Shown here: one piece after another, positions 9,762 to 21,480 of the stretch | Layout: every line of letters begins with the position of its first letter | Position numbering within the stretch: position 1 is the stretch's first letter | Origin: Trichocladium uniseriatum | Taxonomy: Eukaryota > Ascomycota > Sordariomycetes > Sordariales > Chaetomiaceae | Direction: 5' to 3' | DNA length: 64,000 nt | Assembly (NCBI GenBank): GCA_017139535.1 | Contig: WOUO01000032.1 | Span: 1-64,000, forward strand | Notes under the pieces: model-generated | The model's input: the letters and a program-made list of their open reading frames with translations, nothing else | What the model was told of the DNA's origin: nothing | Databases searched by the model: none | Translations under genes and position numbers: made by a program

Positions 9762-10915
9762 TGGATGCGAGGCCAGTCTCTCCGTCTATGTCTCTCACTC
9801 GTCGGCAGGACTGGAAAAAGGCGAGAGGAACAACGACGTTTGTTCACAGGGCTGCCAAGAAAGGAGAGATGAGGTCTTGGCCCACTCTTTTCATCAGCGG
9901 ACAGGGATGTGAGGCTGCCGAGTATCCGTCCAGTCCGGAGTAAGTTTGGAAAAGAACGCTGCTGTGCAGACCAACAAGCATCAATGAATGAGAGAAAGAC
10001 ATCTGAGTGCAGTGTCAGGACAGTGCCGAGTGCAGTGCTTTTTTCCCAGATTGGTGCCGCTGGTGCCGTTGGTGCCGGTTGGTGCCTGGGCTGATTTGGC
10101 ACCAGCATGTCGATTGATTGGGCGGCCGCCGGTAAGGGATCAAGACCCCGGACGGGTCCCCGGACTGCAACTTCAAAGGGTTCGGACGCGTCAGTGGCGC
10201 GGTTTGGTCCGGTTTAAGGTGGCATTGGTCGAATGGGAAGGTGCAGGAATGCCGGATTAAGGCAAAGGGCACCCGACAGAGCATGCATGACGATGAGTCT
10301 GCGAGCAATTCATGTGATTTTGCGCTTGTAATGTGTTGAGTCGGGAGCCGGCTCATTGAAACGAGGTTCAAAGAAAGAAACTTGGCCTGATCGAAATCCA
10401 CCATGAGACAGTTGAAAGATGTTCGGCACACATGCCGTCAGCATAATATGCTTGGGTTTATAGAACCATCGACTTGTAAAAAGCACTCTCATCTTGCGTT
10501 ACACTTGGTTCCTGGGGAGTGGGAGTCGAGTGTCGAGGACAGGTCAAGCAGGAACCCGCAGCTCAAAGGTGGACAAAGACCCGACAGCTGGTGCCAGCGG
10601 GCCCTCTACCCCTCTGTCCCCTCGAGTCCAGACTCCACAGTGTCCACACAATGCAAAGTGGGGCTTGGAGGCGGCAGAAATAAAAAGGCGGTGAGGCGCG
10701 CAAAGAAACATTTTTCCGCGACAGCAAGCACATTCCTGTTCTTTGACGCGCTGCTTCCGGAATCTTGACACACAAGTGCGGGCACCGACCTTGCGGAATC
10801 GGCGACTGGAACTGTGAGATTTCACATGGCCCCACCCCCCGCCTGGCTTTTTTCCAAGAACTCGACTCCCGCGCCGAGCAAGAAACCGACGGCAACAAGC
10901 GAGAACGAATCCACC
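9762..10915. other. Divergent intergenic region with a short 9-bp repeat
   Basis: Separates the minus-strand membrane protein from SRP40. It holds four near-copies of ttggtgccg at 10051-10088. No coding frame with family resemblance. An alternative upstream in-frame ATG for SRP40 exists at 10814, but the one at 10916 has a better context. Confidence 0.5.
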
Positions 10916-12259
10916 ATGGCGGGAACCAAGAAGTCCACGGCCGGCGCCTCCAAGAAGGCCGCGTCACCCGCTGAACCCCCGGCTCAGCTCGTCGACCTCG
11001 TCGAGAACTTCCTGTCCGAGCACGACTTCACCGACGCCCACAGCGCGTTCACAAAGCAGCGCGCCAAGAAGGGCTGGAAGAAGAGCGGTGCCACCGATCA
11101 ACAGTCTCTGGTCGCCGTCTTCCAGGCCTGGGAGGCGTCGCTGAACAATGGCAAGGGGGCCAAGACTGTTGCTAAAAAGGTCACCACGGTGAGCAGTAGC
11201 AGTAGCGACGATAGCAGCAGCGACAGCAGCAGCGACTCGGACTCGTCTGACAGCGAGAGCGACAATGGCGACGTCGAGATGGAGGATGCCCCCAAGGATT
11301 CGAGCTCGGATTCCAGCAGCAGCAGTGAGAGCAGCGACAGCAGCGATAGCGACAGCGACAGCGACAGCGAGGACGAGAAGAAGCCCGCGAAACCCGCGGC
11401 AAACCCCCTGAAGCGCAAGGCTGCTTCCGAGAGCAGCGACTCGTCCGACTCCGACTCTTCGGATTCCAGCTCTGACGAGGAGGCCCCGGCTACCAAGAAG
11501 CAGAAGGTCAAGGCCGAGTCGTCTTCTGAATCTTCCTCCGACTCCTCGTCTGACTCCTCATCCGACTCCTCGTCCGACCCGTCCGACTCTTCAGACTCTG
11601 ATTCCGACTCGGAGTCGGAAGCCGAGAAGCCCGCCAAGAAGGCTACAAAGAAGAAGGCTGCTGTCAAGAAGGAGGACTCGTCGTCTGAGTCGTCTTCTGA
11701 CTCGTCATCTGATTCCTCGTCCTCCGACTCAGACTCCTCCTCCGATTCCGACTCGTCCGACTCCGAAGACGAAGCCGAGGAAGCTGCTAAGGTCGCGCTG
11801 CCCGACTCCAGCTCCGACTCGTCGTCCGATTCCTCGTCGGATTCCTCCTCTGACTCCGACTCCGAGGACGAAAAGCCCAAAACCAAGTCCACGTCCCCCG
11901 CAGCCACCTCGTCCGACAGCTCGGCCACACTCGACTCTGTCCCCAAGAACAAAGTCTACCCCGTCAGCAAGTTTGCGCCGCTGCCGCCCGACCCGGCCAA
12001 GGCCAACAACCGCGGCAAGGGCAACAACAACAAGCAGCCCAACGCGCCCTTCTCGCGCGTCCGGGCCGACGTCCAGGTCGACCCGCGCCTCGCGTCCAAC
12101 GCATTTGCCGGCCACGACTGGGGCCGCAAGGCGCACGAGGACCTGATTGTCACGCGCGGCAAGGGGTTCACCAAGGAGAAGAACAAGAAGAAGAAGGGCA
12201 GCTACCGCGGCGGGCGGATCGACACGTTCGCCGTTGGGGGGATCAAGTTTGATGATTAA
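10916..12259 (+). CDS. SRP40: SRP40/Nopp140-type nucleolar phosphoprotein with N-terminal LisH-like motif, 447 aa
   Basis: Single exon; start chosen at 10916 (ccaccATGGC) rather than 10814. Residues ~22-55 (PAQLVDLVENFLSEHDFTDA) form a LisH-like dimerisation helix pair, as in Nopp140. Residues ~95-350 are alternating Ser/Asp/Glu acidic blocks separated by Lys-rich clusters (KKPAKPAANPLKRKA, KPAKKATKKKAAVKK), typical casein kinase 2 substrates. The C-terminus (FSRVRADVQVDPRLASNAF, GHDWGRKAHEDLIVTRGKGF, KKKKGSYRGGRIDTF) is the conserved SRP40 C-terminal domain. The family chaperones box C/D and H/ACA snoRNPs in nucleolus and Cajal bodies. The serine codons differ between blocks: AGC/AGT dominates in the first (about 11195-11375) and TCN in the later ones (about 11430-11870). 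Confidence 0.9.
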   Translation: MAGTKKSTAGASKKAASPAEPPAQLVDLVENFLSEHDFTDAHSAFTKQRAKKGWKKSGATDQQSLVAVFQAWEASLNNGKGAKTVAKKVTTVSSSSSDDSSSDSSSDSDSSDSESDNGDVEMEDAPKDSSSDSSSSSESSDSSDSDSDSDSEDEKKPAKPAANPLKRKAASESSDSSDSDSSDSSSDEEAPATKKQKVKAESSSESSSDSSSDSSSDSSSDPSDSSDSDSDSESEAEKPAKKATKKKAAVKKEDSSSESSSDSSSDSSSSDSDSSSDSDSSDSEDEAEEAAKVALPDSSSDSSSDSSSDSSSDSDSEDEKPKTKSTSPAATSSDSSATLDSVPKNKVYPVSKFAPLPPDPAKANNRGKGNNNKQPNAPFSRVRADVQVDPRLASNAFAGHDWGRKAHEDLIVTRGKGFTKEKNKKKKGSYRGGRIDTFAVGGIKFDD

Positions 12260-14915
12260 GGGGTGAACGGGGCGGGGTGGTAATGATGAGGGTTCTTGTT
12301 TTATAAATTATAAAAGGGGCGACGTTGGCGTAGTTGGACTACGGCGTAGCGAGGAGTCGCGGGCAGTTGATGTTATGGAGTTGGTGCCCGGCATGGTTAC
12401 ACTGCGTCTGGCATTTGATACCTGGACTGCATTTCTAGACAGACGGCGCCTTTTGTTCGAGGCTGCCATACAGGTATAGAGCTCAGCGAGATGGCGTCTG
12501 TTCTGCTGTTCGTTTTATGTAGATATTAACAAGTTATGTCTAAATTGGCCCAAACTGTGAAGTTGAGGTTGGAGTGAGAGTGAAATGCAGCTCAGCCTCG
12601 AGGAAACTACGGATGCCTCCCCAACGTCCCTCTCTTCGAGTCTTGTCCAGGAATATCGAACAAGATGCCCATGCCTGATTATTTGAAATATTCCGGGCAA
12701 GTAGAAGGTTGCATTGCAGCGTTACAGCGATACTCCGTACGGCATGCAGGTTGGGGGAAGCCCCGTGGTTTGCCATGCCATGTTGGTGTGGTGTGGACAC
12801 AGCCACGGTCATGATACCACACAAGCTATCTCAGTTGTATGTCATCAGTAATGACATGTTAGCTGTAATTCATCCGTTCGAGCCAAAAGCAACTTTAATA
12901 GTTCACTACCACGGACGATTAAGCTCATGATTTTTCAATAAACCAATCTGAGAAACGCAGAGATGAAATTTGGCTCCCTAGGCCTGGGGTCTCGAGCATC
13001 ATTTGGTTTCAATACGAGTCAGAGCTGGCAGCGGAAACGAGGATGTCAAGTTTGATCAAACCACAGCCGTTCACCTGTTGATCAACCAGGACGTGAGTTG
13101 ATATCTCGCTAACACACACACCCCGAACCCAGCACAGCCTAGGCAGATTCTGGGAGTATGGCACAGTTTGTTCAGTTTAATTTCCTGCCAGCCCACTCTC
13201 CTCCGATCTTCCTCAGTTCAAGTCTTTCATTCTTTTTTCAAATAGGGGTGCTCAGCCCCAATTGCAGATGCGAGCACTTGTGTTTATATAATCATCTCTG
13301 AGGTGGGGTGGGTGGATGGGCCAAATGACTGGCAACTTGCGAGGCATACTAGAAGCAGCCGCGGGCCCATACGGCCAGAACCAAACGCAATTTCAGACCC
13401 CATGTTCCAGTCCTTGACAGTACACTGGAGCCGTGAGGTTTGGAAGATTCAATCGGAGGGCCACAACGCAGCATGGCTTGGCCCTGCAACCTCTGCTCGC
13501 TTCCGCGAGTTACACTACTACACCACGTCGAGGGAACTCGTGCCAGAGTGTTTCATAGTGAAGAAGCGCGGTGAGAGGCTGTACTCAAGGACGCCTTCGA
13601 AACGATGTCTTGGTTTGGCATAAAAAGTAGCGGTGAAATTCAACGGGACGTCCGACTCGGCCCCATTTTCTCCCCACAGCAGCCCTCCAGACCGCCAACA
13701 GGGCTCCTTAAAATGGAAAGTATTTCGGAGGTACGAGAGGGTCGCTGGCGCGAATAGGTCCTGGGGACGGCCGGGAGCCGGGGCGCAGCAGAGGACATGC
13801 GGTCCGGGATAATAGGTCGGGAGATTCAGTCCTGCCAGGCGTCCTTGGTCCTCCTAAAGATTCGAGGTAAAGTCCGTAAAAGGAAGGTAAAATAAGGTTA
13901 AGGGGTCGTGTGAGTTCCAGCCCAGGTGTCCGGGTGGCTCACCCGGCATTGGAGCGGCCGGCCATGTGTGCTTGTAGGGATGCCTAGAGCTGAATGCGCC
14001 GAGATGGGGATTTTGTTTCGGAAACCAGCCCCAGTTGCTCTCGACAGAGATATTCGGGATGCTAGCTTGACACAGGCCTGCAAACCGACAAAGTCTCATT
14101 CGACCCACGGTGTCGGACCGGTGAGTGTTGACTGGCGAGCTGTCGACTCTGCGGAGTGGCTTGAGGGAGAAATGCTGAATTCGTCCAGGCAACGACGACC
14201 TGGAGCCCTCAGAGTCATCAAAAACGCAGGGGAACTCAGCGACATAGCGTACCGCGCCACGGGTATGTGAGACACTAGACTGTCGACAACTCATCCGGCC
14301 AGTATCGTGGCACGCGGTTCGGGGTTTTGCCTGCGGATCAGCCTTACAGGACGTTCCGGGTGGGGCATCCGATGATTGGCAGGTGGGGTCAACCTGGAAG
14401 GGTGCACGGACAATTGCGGATCGGGCGGCCATGCAGGGCAACCGCGGCGCAGCATCCTGGAGGGCAGTTGGTTCCATTGGCGGTTGGCAGGCGAGGCGCC
14501 AATGAGAACAAGAGATGGCTGCCCAGTACCACCATCCCGCCAGTTTGCCTACCGCAGGCGCGCAGAAGTTGTCAACACCACCCGCCATGATGCCAGTGTG
14601 GCTCGACGCCTTCATTAAATCTGGTGCTTCACCCGTTGCCGAGCGCACGGGGTGACACTGTTGTTTTTGTCTCGTTACGCCCTCTTTTCACATCTCGGCC
14701 GTCACTCATTTTGGCTGCCCGAATACCAACCCAGCATTCGTACAAAGTACCGTTCAAGGACTCACAAGACGCTCATGGGCATATTTTGCATCTCCTACAC
14801 ATCTCACAGCGTGGCCTCCACCGACCGTGGCTGCAATGTTCAGACTGCTCCGCAAAACCGCCAAGCGCTCTCGGACCCAGTCAGGACTCCCCGCCGACGC
14901 CGCTTCGCTGAGCTC
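12260..14915. other. 2.7-kb intergenic region, no gene seen
   Basis: Includes the SRP40 3' flank (AT-rich ttttataaattataaaag just after 12298) and the promoter of the deaminase gene. Minus-strand frame 13854-14648 is open for 264 codons but shows no family features and probably reflects GC-rich composition. Upstream in-frame ATGs for the deaminase occur at 14652 and 14775. Confidence 0.45.
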
Positions 14916-16994
14916 ATGGCTAACCTGTTCCGCAGCAGCCCCCATGAAGATGCCGAGCCCGTGGAAAGAGGTCTCGTCATCGAAGATGAGGTCGTCAAGG
15001 CCCACGAGGACGTGGCCAGGCGCCGGGGAGAACTATCTGTGACCTTTCTTGCTGAGCGAATAGGCCGCTTCATGGGCGCCCCGAGGAAACCCGTCCTTGG
15101 GGTTCCAAAAAAGGGTATTACCGCCGGACTCGAGAAGGAGTCGGCGGCATATGTGAAAAGGACGACGGGCGAATACGACACTCTGCGCCAGCAAGTCGTC
15201 AGCTGCGAGAGCGCCCTGGGATTTGACTATGCCTGCACTCAGAATGCAAAGGACTTTGAGCTCGAAGCCGACAAGGTCCTACAGCATCTCAAAAAGAACG
15301 ACATTGTGCGCTTCTACGAGACAGCCCCCAAGCAGCGCGGCTATGGCGGCCAGGAGCATTCCCGCTTCTACGGCGACCACTTTCTGTCCAATGCCGACCT
15401 CATTGAGAAGACCCAGCTCTTTGCTCTCTGCCGCGCCATGCCCAAGGGCGCCCATTTGCATATCCACTTCAATGCCAACCTGCCGCCCAACTTTCTGCTC
15501 GACATTGCCAAGGACATGGAGCGCATGTTCATCTGGAGCAACATTCCGTTAGTGGGAGACTGCGCATTCGACCAGTGCAGGATACAGTTTAGTATCATGG
15601 GTGAGGCGGCTGTGGAAGAGAAGCGCCGCGGGAACCTGTTTGACAGTCAATACGAGGGCGGGACGGTCATGCCGTTCAGGGACTTTATTGCCCAGTTTCC
15701 GGAACAAGTCTGTGAAAAGGGGGTTGATGGCTGGCTGCAGAGAAAGCTGGTTTTCCAGGAGGAGGAAGCCCACAACTTGCTCCAGACGTCTCAAGGGTCA
15801 GTAAACCCAACGGAAGCATTCCCTGCATGTCACTGACCGGTCGCAGAGCCTGGGAAAAGTTCAACGCGCGGACGCAAATGATGAAGGGGCTCTTCAACTA
15901 CGAGACGGCCTACAAAAAGTACACGCGCGAGTGCCTCGAGGAGTTTGCGGCCGACAACATCCAGTACGCCGAGATCCGGCCCAACTTTATGTCGTCTAAT
16001 CAGGTGTGGAAGGACGACGGCTCCAGCAAGCTCGACAACGTCGGCATCATGGACCTGATCATTGACGAGTACGAGGCTTTCCAGCGAGACCACGGACATG
16101 AAATTTTCAAGGGGCTCAAGGTCATCTATTGCACGCCCCGGTCCTTTAGCGAGGAGCAAGTTGCCATTGCCCTGAAGCAGTGCTTGGAGTTTAAAATGCA
16201 CGACAAGTTCTCGAGCTACATTGCAGGTAAGACTTATACGCTTAACCTTCCGGACCAAATCTGACCACTTAGGCTTCGACCTCGTCGGCGAAGAAAGCAA
16301 GGGCAAGCCCCTCAAAGACTTCAAGGAGCAGTTCCTCCAGTTCAAGTACCTCTGCGCCGAAAAACGACAGGACATCCCCTTCCTCTTCCACTGCGGTGAG
16401 ACGCTCGACATTGGCACCGACACGGACGGCAACCTCGTCGACGCCCTGCTGCTCGGCTCGAAGCGCATCGGTCACGGCTTTGCGCTCCCGCGGCACCCCT
16501 ACGTCATGGAGCTCATGAAGAAGCACCGGGTCTGCGTCGAGGTCTGCCCCATCTCCAACGAGATCCTCGGCCTGACGCCCCGCATGAGCGGGCACGCGGT
16601 GTATAACCTGCTGGCGAGCAATGTGCGCTGCACTGTGAGCACGGATAACGGGACGCTTTTCAGGTACGCCTATGCAGAATTACTTGCTCTCTGACACTTT
16701 ACTAACAACTACTGCAGATCCCGCCTGTCTCACGACTTTTACCAGATCATGGCCGGCAAGCCCGACATGACGCTGCACGGCCTGCGCCAGCTTGTCGAGT
16801 GGAGCATCGAGCACTCATGCATGGAGCCCGAGTTGATGAGCAAAGTACGTGCTGACTGGGAGGTGATGTGGGAACAGTTTTGTAGGCGCATCATCGCGGG
16901 GGAGTTCACCATCAAGGATGATGATCCCGGTTTGGTGGCTGCTGAGGGGTATGTCGGGGTTAACAAGCCTGCGGGAGGGGTGCCGTTGAATTGA
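14916..16994 (+). CDS. ADGF/ADA2-family adenosine deaminase, 642 aa
   Basis: Four exons: 14916-15796, 15847-16226, 16273-16663 and 16718-16994, with introns of 50, 46 and 54 bp, all GT-AG and phase-consistent. The product is a metal-dependent amidohydrolase that deaminates adenosine to inosine. Visible motifs: MPKGAHLHIHFNANLPP at ~175-191 (zinc His pair), FHCGET with H460, IGHGF with H488, CPISNE at ~512-517, and STDNG at 543-547. The last replaces the family's usual S(S/T)DDP: the first Asp (D545, zinc) is kept and the second position is Asn. As I recall, fungal members often carry this Asn, so it need not mean loss of activity. Start at 14916 (MANLFRSSPHEDAEP) is chosen for length; starts at 14652 or 14775 would add up to 88 poorly ordered residues. 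Animal ADGFs are secreted; I see no convincing signal peptide here. Confidence 0.85.
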
Positions 16995-17841
16995 TGCTAC
17001 GTTCTTATTCTTTTTGGTGGTTAGGGATGGTTGTGGATGGTCTTCTTTTACCAGTGGTTATGAGTTACGAGACAGCCGGGGTGGTGTGGAGCTACCGATG
17101 ATACCACGGGTGGCGCGGACGGCGCCGCCTTAGCTGCCGCGGGTTTTGGTGAAGATCTGACGGCGTCGGGCTACTTCTTTTGAGGGATGGAGATGGAGAT
17201 GAAGACGAGCAAGGCATGGCTTTTTTTCTTTTCTGTTTTGCCTTGGACTTGACACGTGGTTTCTACTAAGAAGATTCGTTCCCGTTTGCTTGAACTTGAT
17301 GCCCGATCATTCTCTCAACCTGACTATCCAGAGCCTTGTCGTAAAACCTGATCGCCACAGAGCCTTGCGCGACCCAAGATGCATCCTGCAGGCAGATCCG
17401 TGAGGGGAAGTTCAAGGCTGCTCGCTCAGCCCTGTTGCATTGATAAGCGCTGGCGGGCCGCGCTCACGACCCCTGTCGACCCGCCCCATGAAATTGCCAA
17501 GGGTCGTGAGCCTCGTCTTCTTTCCATCTTGTTCACTTTTTCTGTTGGAAACACTCAAGGCCAAATGCTATTTTGAGAGAAAGCTCAACATTTAATCAGT
17601 GCCGCTGACCTCGCCATCACTTTTTGCTATTTATTTACTCATACCGAGCACCGAGGGAGGGAGCAACGCACTCATCGCCGCGGGACGCGACAAGCGCGGA
17701 AAACCGAGGATTGGAGCCTCATCCGCGCCAAGCATCGCCAACCCGGCGCCACTCCCGGCAGTTATTCTTAACCTCTTCATCTTCCCGCTTCCGGATTAGG
17801 GACGGAACTCGACCAGCATCCCTTAGCACAACACCGCCGGC
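16995..17841. other. Intergenic, no gene seen
   Basis: Deaminase 3' flank and promoter/leader of the membrane-protein gene at 17842. Contains only short frames without resemblance to proteins. Confidence 0.45.
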
Positions 17842-19507
17842 ATGTCCTCAGACCTCGAAGCCGACGCCCCCACCGGTTCCCTCGCATGGTCAGCCCTCCC
17901 TGCCCCTAGAACAAGAGACTCCAACTAACACCCGCAGGTTCCCCTGGGGCCGCCAGGACCTCCCCGGCTGGCGCTTCGACGTCATCACCCTCCTCGCCAT
18001 CATCGGCGAGTCGTCGGTCGCCGAGCACGCCCAGACGCTGACGGCGTCAACGTTGTGCCTTTTGCCGCGCATCATCCCGGCCCCGCAGGCGCTGCTAAGA
18101 CCGGTGCGCCCGCAGCGTTTGCCCGAGGTGACGGCCAAGATGGCGGGGGTTTATGGCGGGGTGACGCTGGATACGGTGGGGTTCTTTGCGAATATTATGC
18201 ATCCTCTGGAGGAGTTTCGGCCGTTTGGGTTTCGGGTGTTGGAGATTAGGCATAGTGGTGGGGGGTTGGTGGCGGGGGGTGGTGTTGGGAGGGTGAAGAA
18301 GGGGGGAGGCGGGGTGGGGAGGTTGTGGGAGAGGGGGAAGGGGTGGGTGTGGAGGAAGGGGAAGAAGGGGGTGGGTGAGAAGGGGAGTGGGGAGGATAAC
18401 GGGGAGGGAAATGGCAGGGAGAGGAAACAGACGGTTCACTTTGCCGTGGACGACGCCGCGGAGCGCGGCATGGCGACAACAAGCGCGGTGGAAGCGCCAC
18501 CACCACCACTGGGCATTACCCCGCGCCGCACGGCCACGGAGCGCTTCACCGACGTGCTCACCAACCCGACCATGGTCAACAGCGAGGAGCGCTACACGGT
18601 CCCGCCGGCCTACTACTCGCCCGTGCACCTGCTCAGCGTCTTCTCGTTCCTCCTCACCATCGGCATCGTCGTCGCCGCCGGGTTCTGGGAGGACGGCACG
18701 GCCATCGTCGCCATCTCCCTCATCAGCCTTGCCAGCACCGTCGTCGGCTACGCCTCGTGGTGGCGGCCCATCCTCATGGGCCGCCGCACCACCAACAAGG
18801 TCCCCAAGGGCGACGTCGTCATCCGCACCCGCGAGGGTGCCTTCCTCCTCGTCAAGTGCACCGAAGAGGTAGCGCGTGAGCTCTACTCGGGCACCGAAGA
18901 GTGCCGGTACGTCAGCACAAAGTACCACCGCGCCTTCATGGGCTTGGGCATGGTGCTGCTCATGGTCGCCGTCGTCCTGCTCGGCAACTGCGGCTGGAAC
19001 AGCCAGGTCTTTATCGGCGGCTCCTACATCTTGCTCAACGGGCTGTACTGGCTGCTGGGCCTGCTCCCCCAAGAATACTTTTGGGACCTGAGTCGCTACG
19101 ACGTGCGCGACGTCACGCCCGAGGACGCGTGCCGTGCCCACGAGACGACCGACGAGAACGACCCGCGCGAGGGCACGCCCTCATTTACCCGCACGCTGTG
19201 GTATGCTATTCGCGAGAGCAAGCACGGCGCGTGGGTTGAGAGGAGCGGGGCGATGCCGGTCACGGAGCAGTGGCGGGAGTGGTTGCGGGAGGCGGTGGAC
19301 GCGGCGCTAAGGGAGGACCGCAAATGGGAGGCGGTCAGGAGAAAAAATGAGATTATGAAGGACGCGCTGGACGCGCTGGAGGAGGAGGCGTCATCGCCGA
19401 CGTCGCTGAGGCAGCCGTTTGAGGAGGCCGAGCAGAGGGCACCGCTGTTGGAGGTGCAGCCGCCGAGGGTGAGGGATTCACAGGGGCATGGGGGTTGGAC
19501 TTTTTAG
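17842..19507 (+). CDS. Four-span membrane protein of unknown function, 538 aa
   Basis: Two exons, 17842-17888 and 17938-19507, around a 49-bp intron (donor GTCAGC, CTAAC branch site, acceptor CGCAG); the short first exon encodes MSSDLEADAPTGSLAW. Residues ~20-120 are a conserved-looking soluble segment (FPWGRQDLPGWRFDVITLLA, LDTVGFFANIMHPLEEFRPF). A Gly/Lys-rich basic stretch follows at ~120-180, encoded by runs of G. Hydrophobic spans lie at ~245-265, 270-290, 348-368 and 373-393, with a charged loop (WRPILMGRRTTNKVPKGDVV) between the second and third. The C-terminal ~140 residues are soluble, with a charged helix (WREWLREAVDAALREDRKW). I do not recognise a functional family; the look is that of a conserved fungal-specific membrane protein. 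Confidence 0.8.
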
Positions 19508-20344
19508 GAGGGTGTTTGGGTGATATATACGATATGATGCAGCATTTGAATTAAACCTATATTCATAAACTTATGGGTTTTAAGTACCTAGGTAATAGTG
19601 AAAAGTACGAGATATCCTCAAGCTCCGTTGCGTCATCAAGTTGTCAATGCTAGTGCCATGCATCACGCTTGAGACCCTTCATGCGTCTTGACCTTGTGTC
19701 TGAGACGGCCCGGGCCGGGACAAGTCAAAAGTTGAGATGACATCGGCGGTTCGGTCAAAGGTCCGAGCACCTGTCCGTGGATAAAACCCGGGATTCTCGG
19801 CTCGGCGCCGTCGGAGAGCTCCGGCACGACGGGAGTTGACCCGGTGGCGAACGCCGGCTTGGCCTCGGAACTGTGAACAAGGGACATGCCTCCGTCTCAT
19901 GCGGATTGACTGCTGAGTTGCAGCCGGCTGCTTGGCGGCCCAAAGTCCTGTCCTGTCCAGCTGCTGCGCGCGGCTTTGCCAAGGTGCTGCCGTCCCATTC
20001 CCAAGGGCATGTGAAAAGTTCACTAATCATGCACGTCGAGAATTTTGCAGAGCGGCAATGGCGCAATTGACGATGTGGGGTTTTCTGTTCAGCTCTTGAG
20101 GAGTTGCAGAACCCGACGGGGAAGGCTTGCCCGGCTCTGATCCACCTTGTCCTCGATCGGAATCACAGTAACTTGGATTATGCGGTACATGCATGGCCCG
20201 GGTGTAACGGGGGTAGGGCGTTAGCGAGGTCTGTTGATCGTGTAAGTGCTGGTGAGGGGGAGAGAGGGGAAGGGAAGAAGGGGGCGGCAGAGAAAGGAAG
20301 AGACGGGATAGGTATCGTGTCTTTACACTCAAACAAATGGCTCC
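19508..20344. other. Intergenic, no gene seen
   Basis: AT-rich 3' flank (about 19520-19600) followed by GC-rich sequence with no supported coding frame, up to the start of the valyl-tRNA synthetase relic. Confidence 0.45.
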
Positions 20345-21480
20345 TGACAGAGACGGACCGACAAGTATCCGTTTGACGGGTCCGAAACCGCTGAAGTCGG
20401 CACCACCCGCCTCAAGACCATGTTCAGCGACGTCGCCATCGCAGTCCGCCCAACTGACACCCGGTACACCCACCTTTTTAGGAAATCTGCTCAACATCCG
20501 TTCATTGACGGCCGCTTGATCCAAGTTGTTGCGGACCCCATCGCCGACCCCGCCCTTCCGCGCCGGCGCCGTGAAATTACTCCTGCCCATGACGCCGACG
20601 GTTTTACCGTCGGAGCCCACCACAACCTGCCCTCTATCAATATTTTGAATGATGACGGCACCCTAAAGCCATAACTCCGGTCGGTTCGCAGGATAGATGC
20701 ATTATGATGTGCCCTCCGCGCTGTAGAAGGAGCCTGGTAAGTCAGGCCTGTTGGTCGAGACGGAGCCGCACCTCGTGTCGATCTGCCCGGAGACGGCGAG
20801 GAGGAGTTATTTTTGGCGGTTGGAGAGTGTGAACGGCTGGGGTTTGTCGAGGCAGCTTTGGTGGGACATCGGATTCCGGCGTATCGTGTTGCTGTTGGGG
20901 GGGAGTGCGTGGGGTCGGATGGGCGATGGTTGGTTGCGCGGAGCGAGGAGGAAGCGAGGGAGAAGACGCAGAGGATGCTTCCTGGTAGGGAGGTTGCGGT
21001 CGAGAGAGATACGGATGTGCTGGACACGTAGTTTTCTTCGGCTTTGTGACTCTTTGCTACCCTGAGCTGGCCGAGGGATACGCCTGAGATGAGGAATCTG
21101 TTTTCGACAAGTGTGCTAGAGAGCGGATAGGATACCTTGTTCTTCTGGAGTTAGTCCCCTCTGGATGATGGCGTATCAGCTAACAGTGTGGCAGTTGCGC
21201 AAATGATCATGCTGAGTCTAAAGTTGACTGGCAAAATCCCCTCCCACGAGGTGTATTGCCATTCACTCATCCGGGATGCCCAGGGCCGCAAGGTGTCCAA
21301 ATCTCTGGGCAACTTGATGGACCCGGTTGCGGTGGTGGAAGGCGTCATCCTCGAGGCCTTGCTAGAGAGCCAGAAAGCCGAGAACCTCGATGAGAAAGAG
21401 TACCACGTCGCTGGCAAAACCAGAGACTGTCCTTCCCACGGGGAATCCCTGAGTGTGAGAGGGCAGCTCAACACTCACCC
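20345..21480 (+). pseudogene. Valyl-tRNA synthetase pseudogene (fragmentary, frameshifted)
   Basis: Pieces of valyl-tRNA synthetase occur in the right order and strand but in several frames. Around 20360-20670 is editing-domain sequence (YPFDGSETAEVGTTR, FSDVAIAVRPTDTRYTHLF, PSINILNDDGTLKP, then a stop). About 20790-21030 shows NGWGLSRQLWW, shifting frame to IPAYRVAVGG and SDGRWLVARSEEEAREK, ending VLDT-stop. About 21030-21150 continues LSWPRDTPEMRNLFSTS with further stops. About 21190-21420 carries MLSLKLTGKIPSHEVYCHSL and RDAQGRKVSKSLGNLMDP, i.e. the KMSKS-loop region as KVSKS. The HIGH motif region is absent and a segment between the first two pieces is deleted. Two stops sit where Trp is expected (DT-W-FSS, SG-W-D), i.e. 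TGG to TAG, compatible with repeat-induced point mutation. A functional copy must exist elsewhere in the genome. Confidence 0.85.

Noticed and set aside
10814..10915. Upstream in-frame ATG of SRP40 adding 34 residues
   Set aside because: The extension (MRFHMAPPPAWLF...) is unlike the family, while the ATG at 10916 has an ideal ccaccATGG context directly before the LisH-like region.
11098..11952. 284-codon Ser/Glu-rich frame antisense to SRP40
   Set aside because: A mirror of the Ser/Asp repeats on the other strand, not an independent gene.
13854..14648. 264-codon open frame on the minus strand upstream of the deaminase gene
   Set aside because: No motif, Cys/Pro/Arg-rich random-looking composition, overlaps the deaminase promoter and leader; GC-rich DNA yields such frames by chance.
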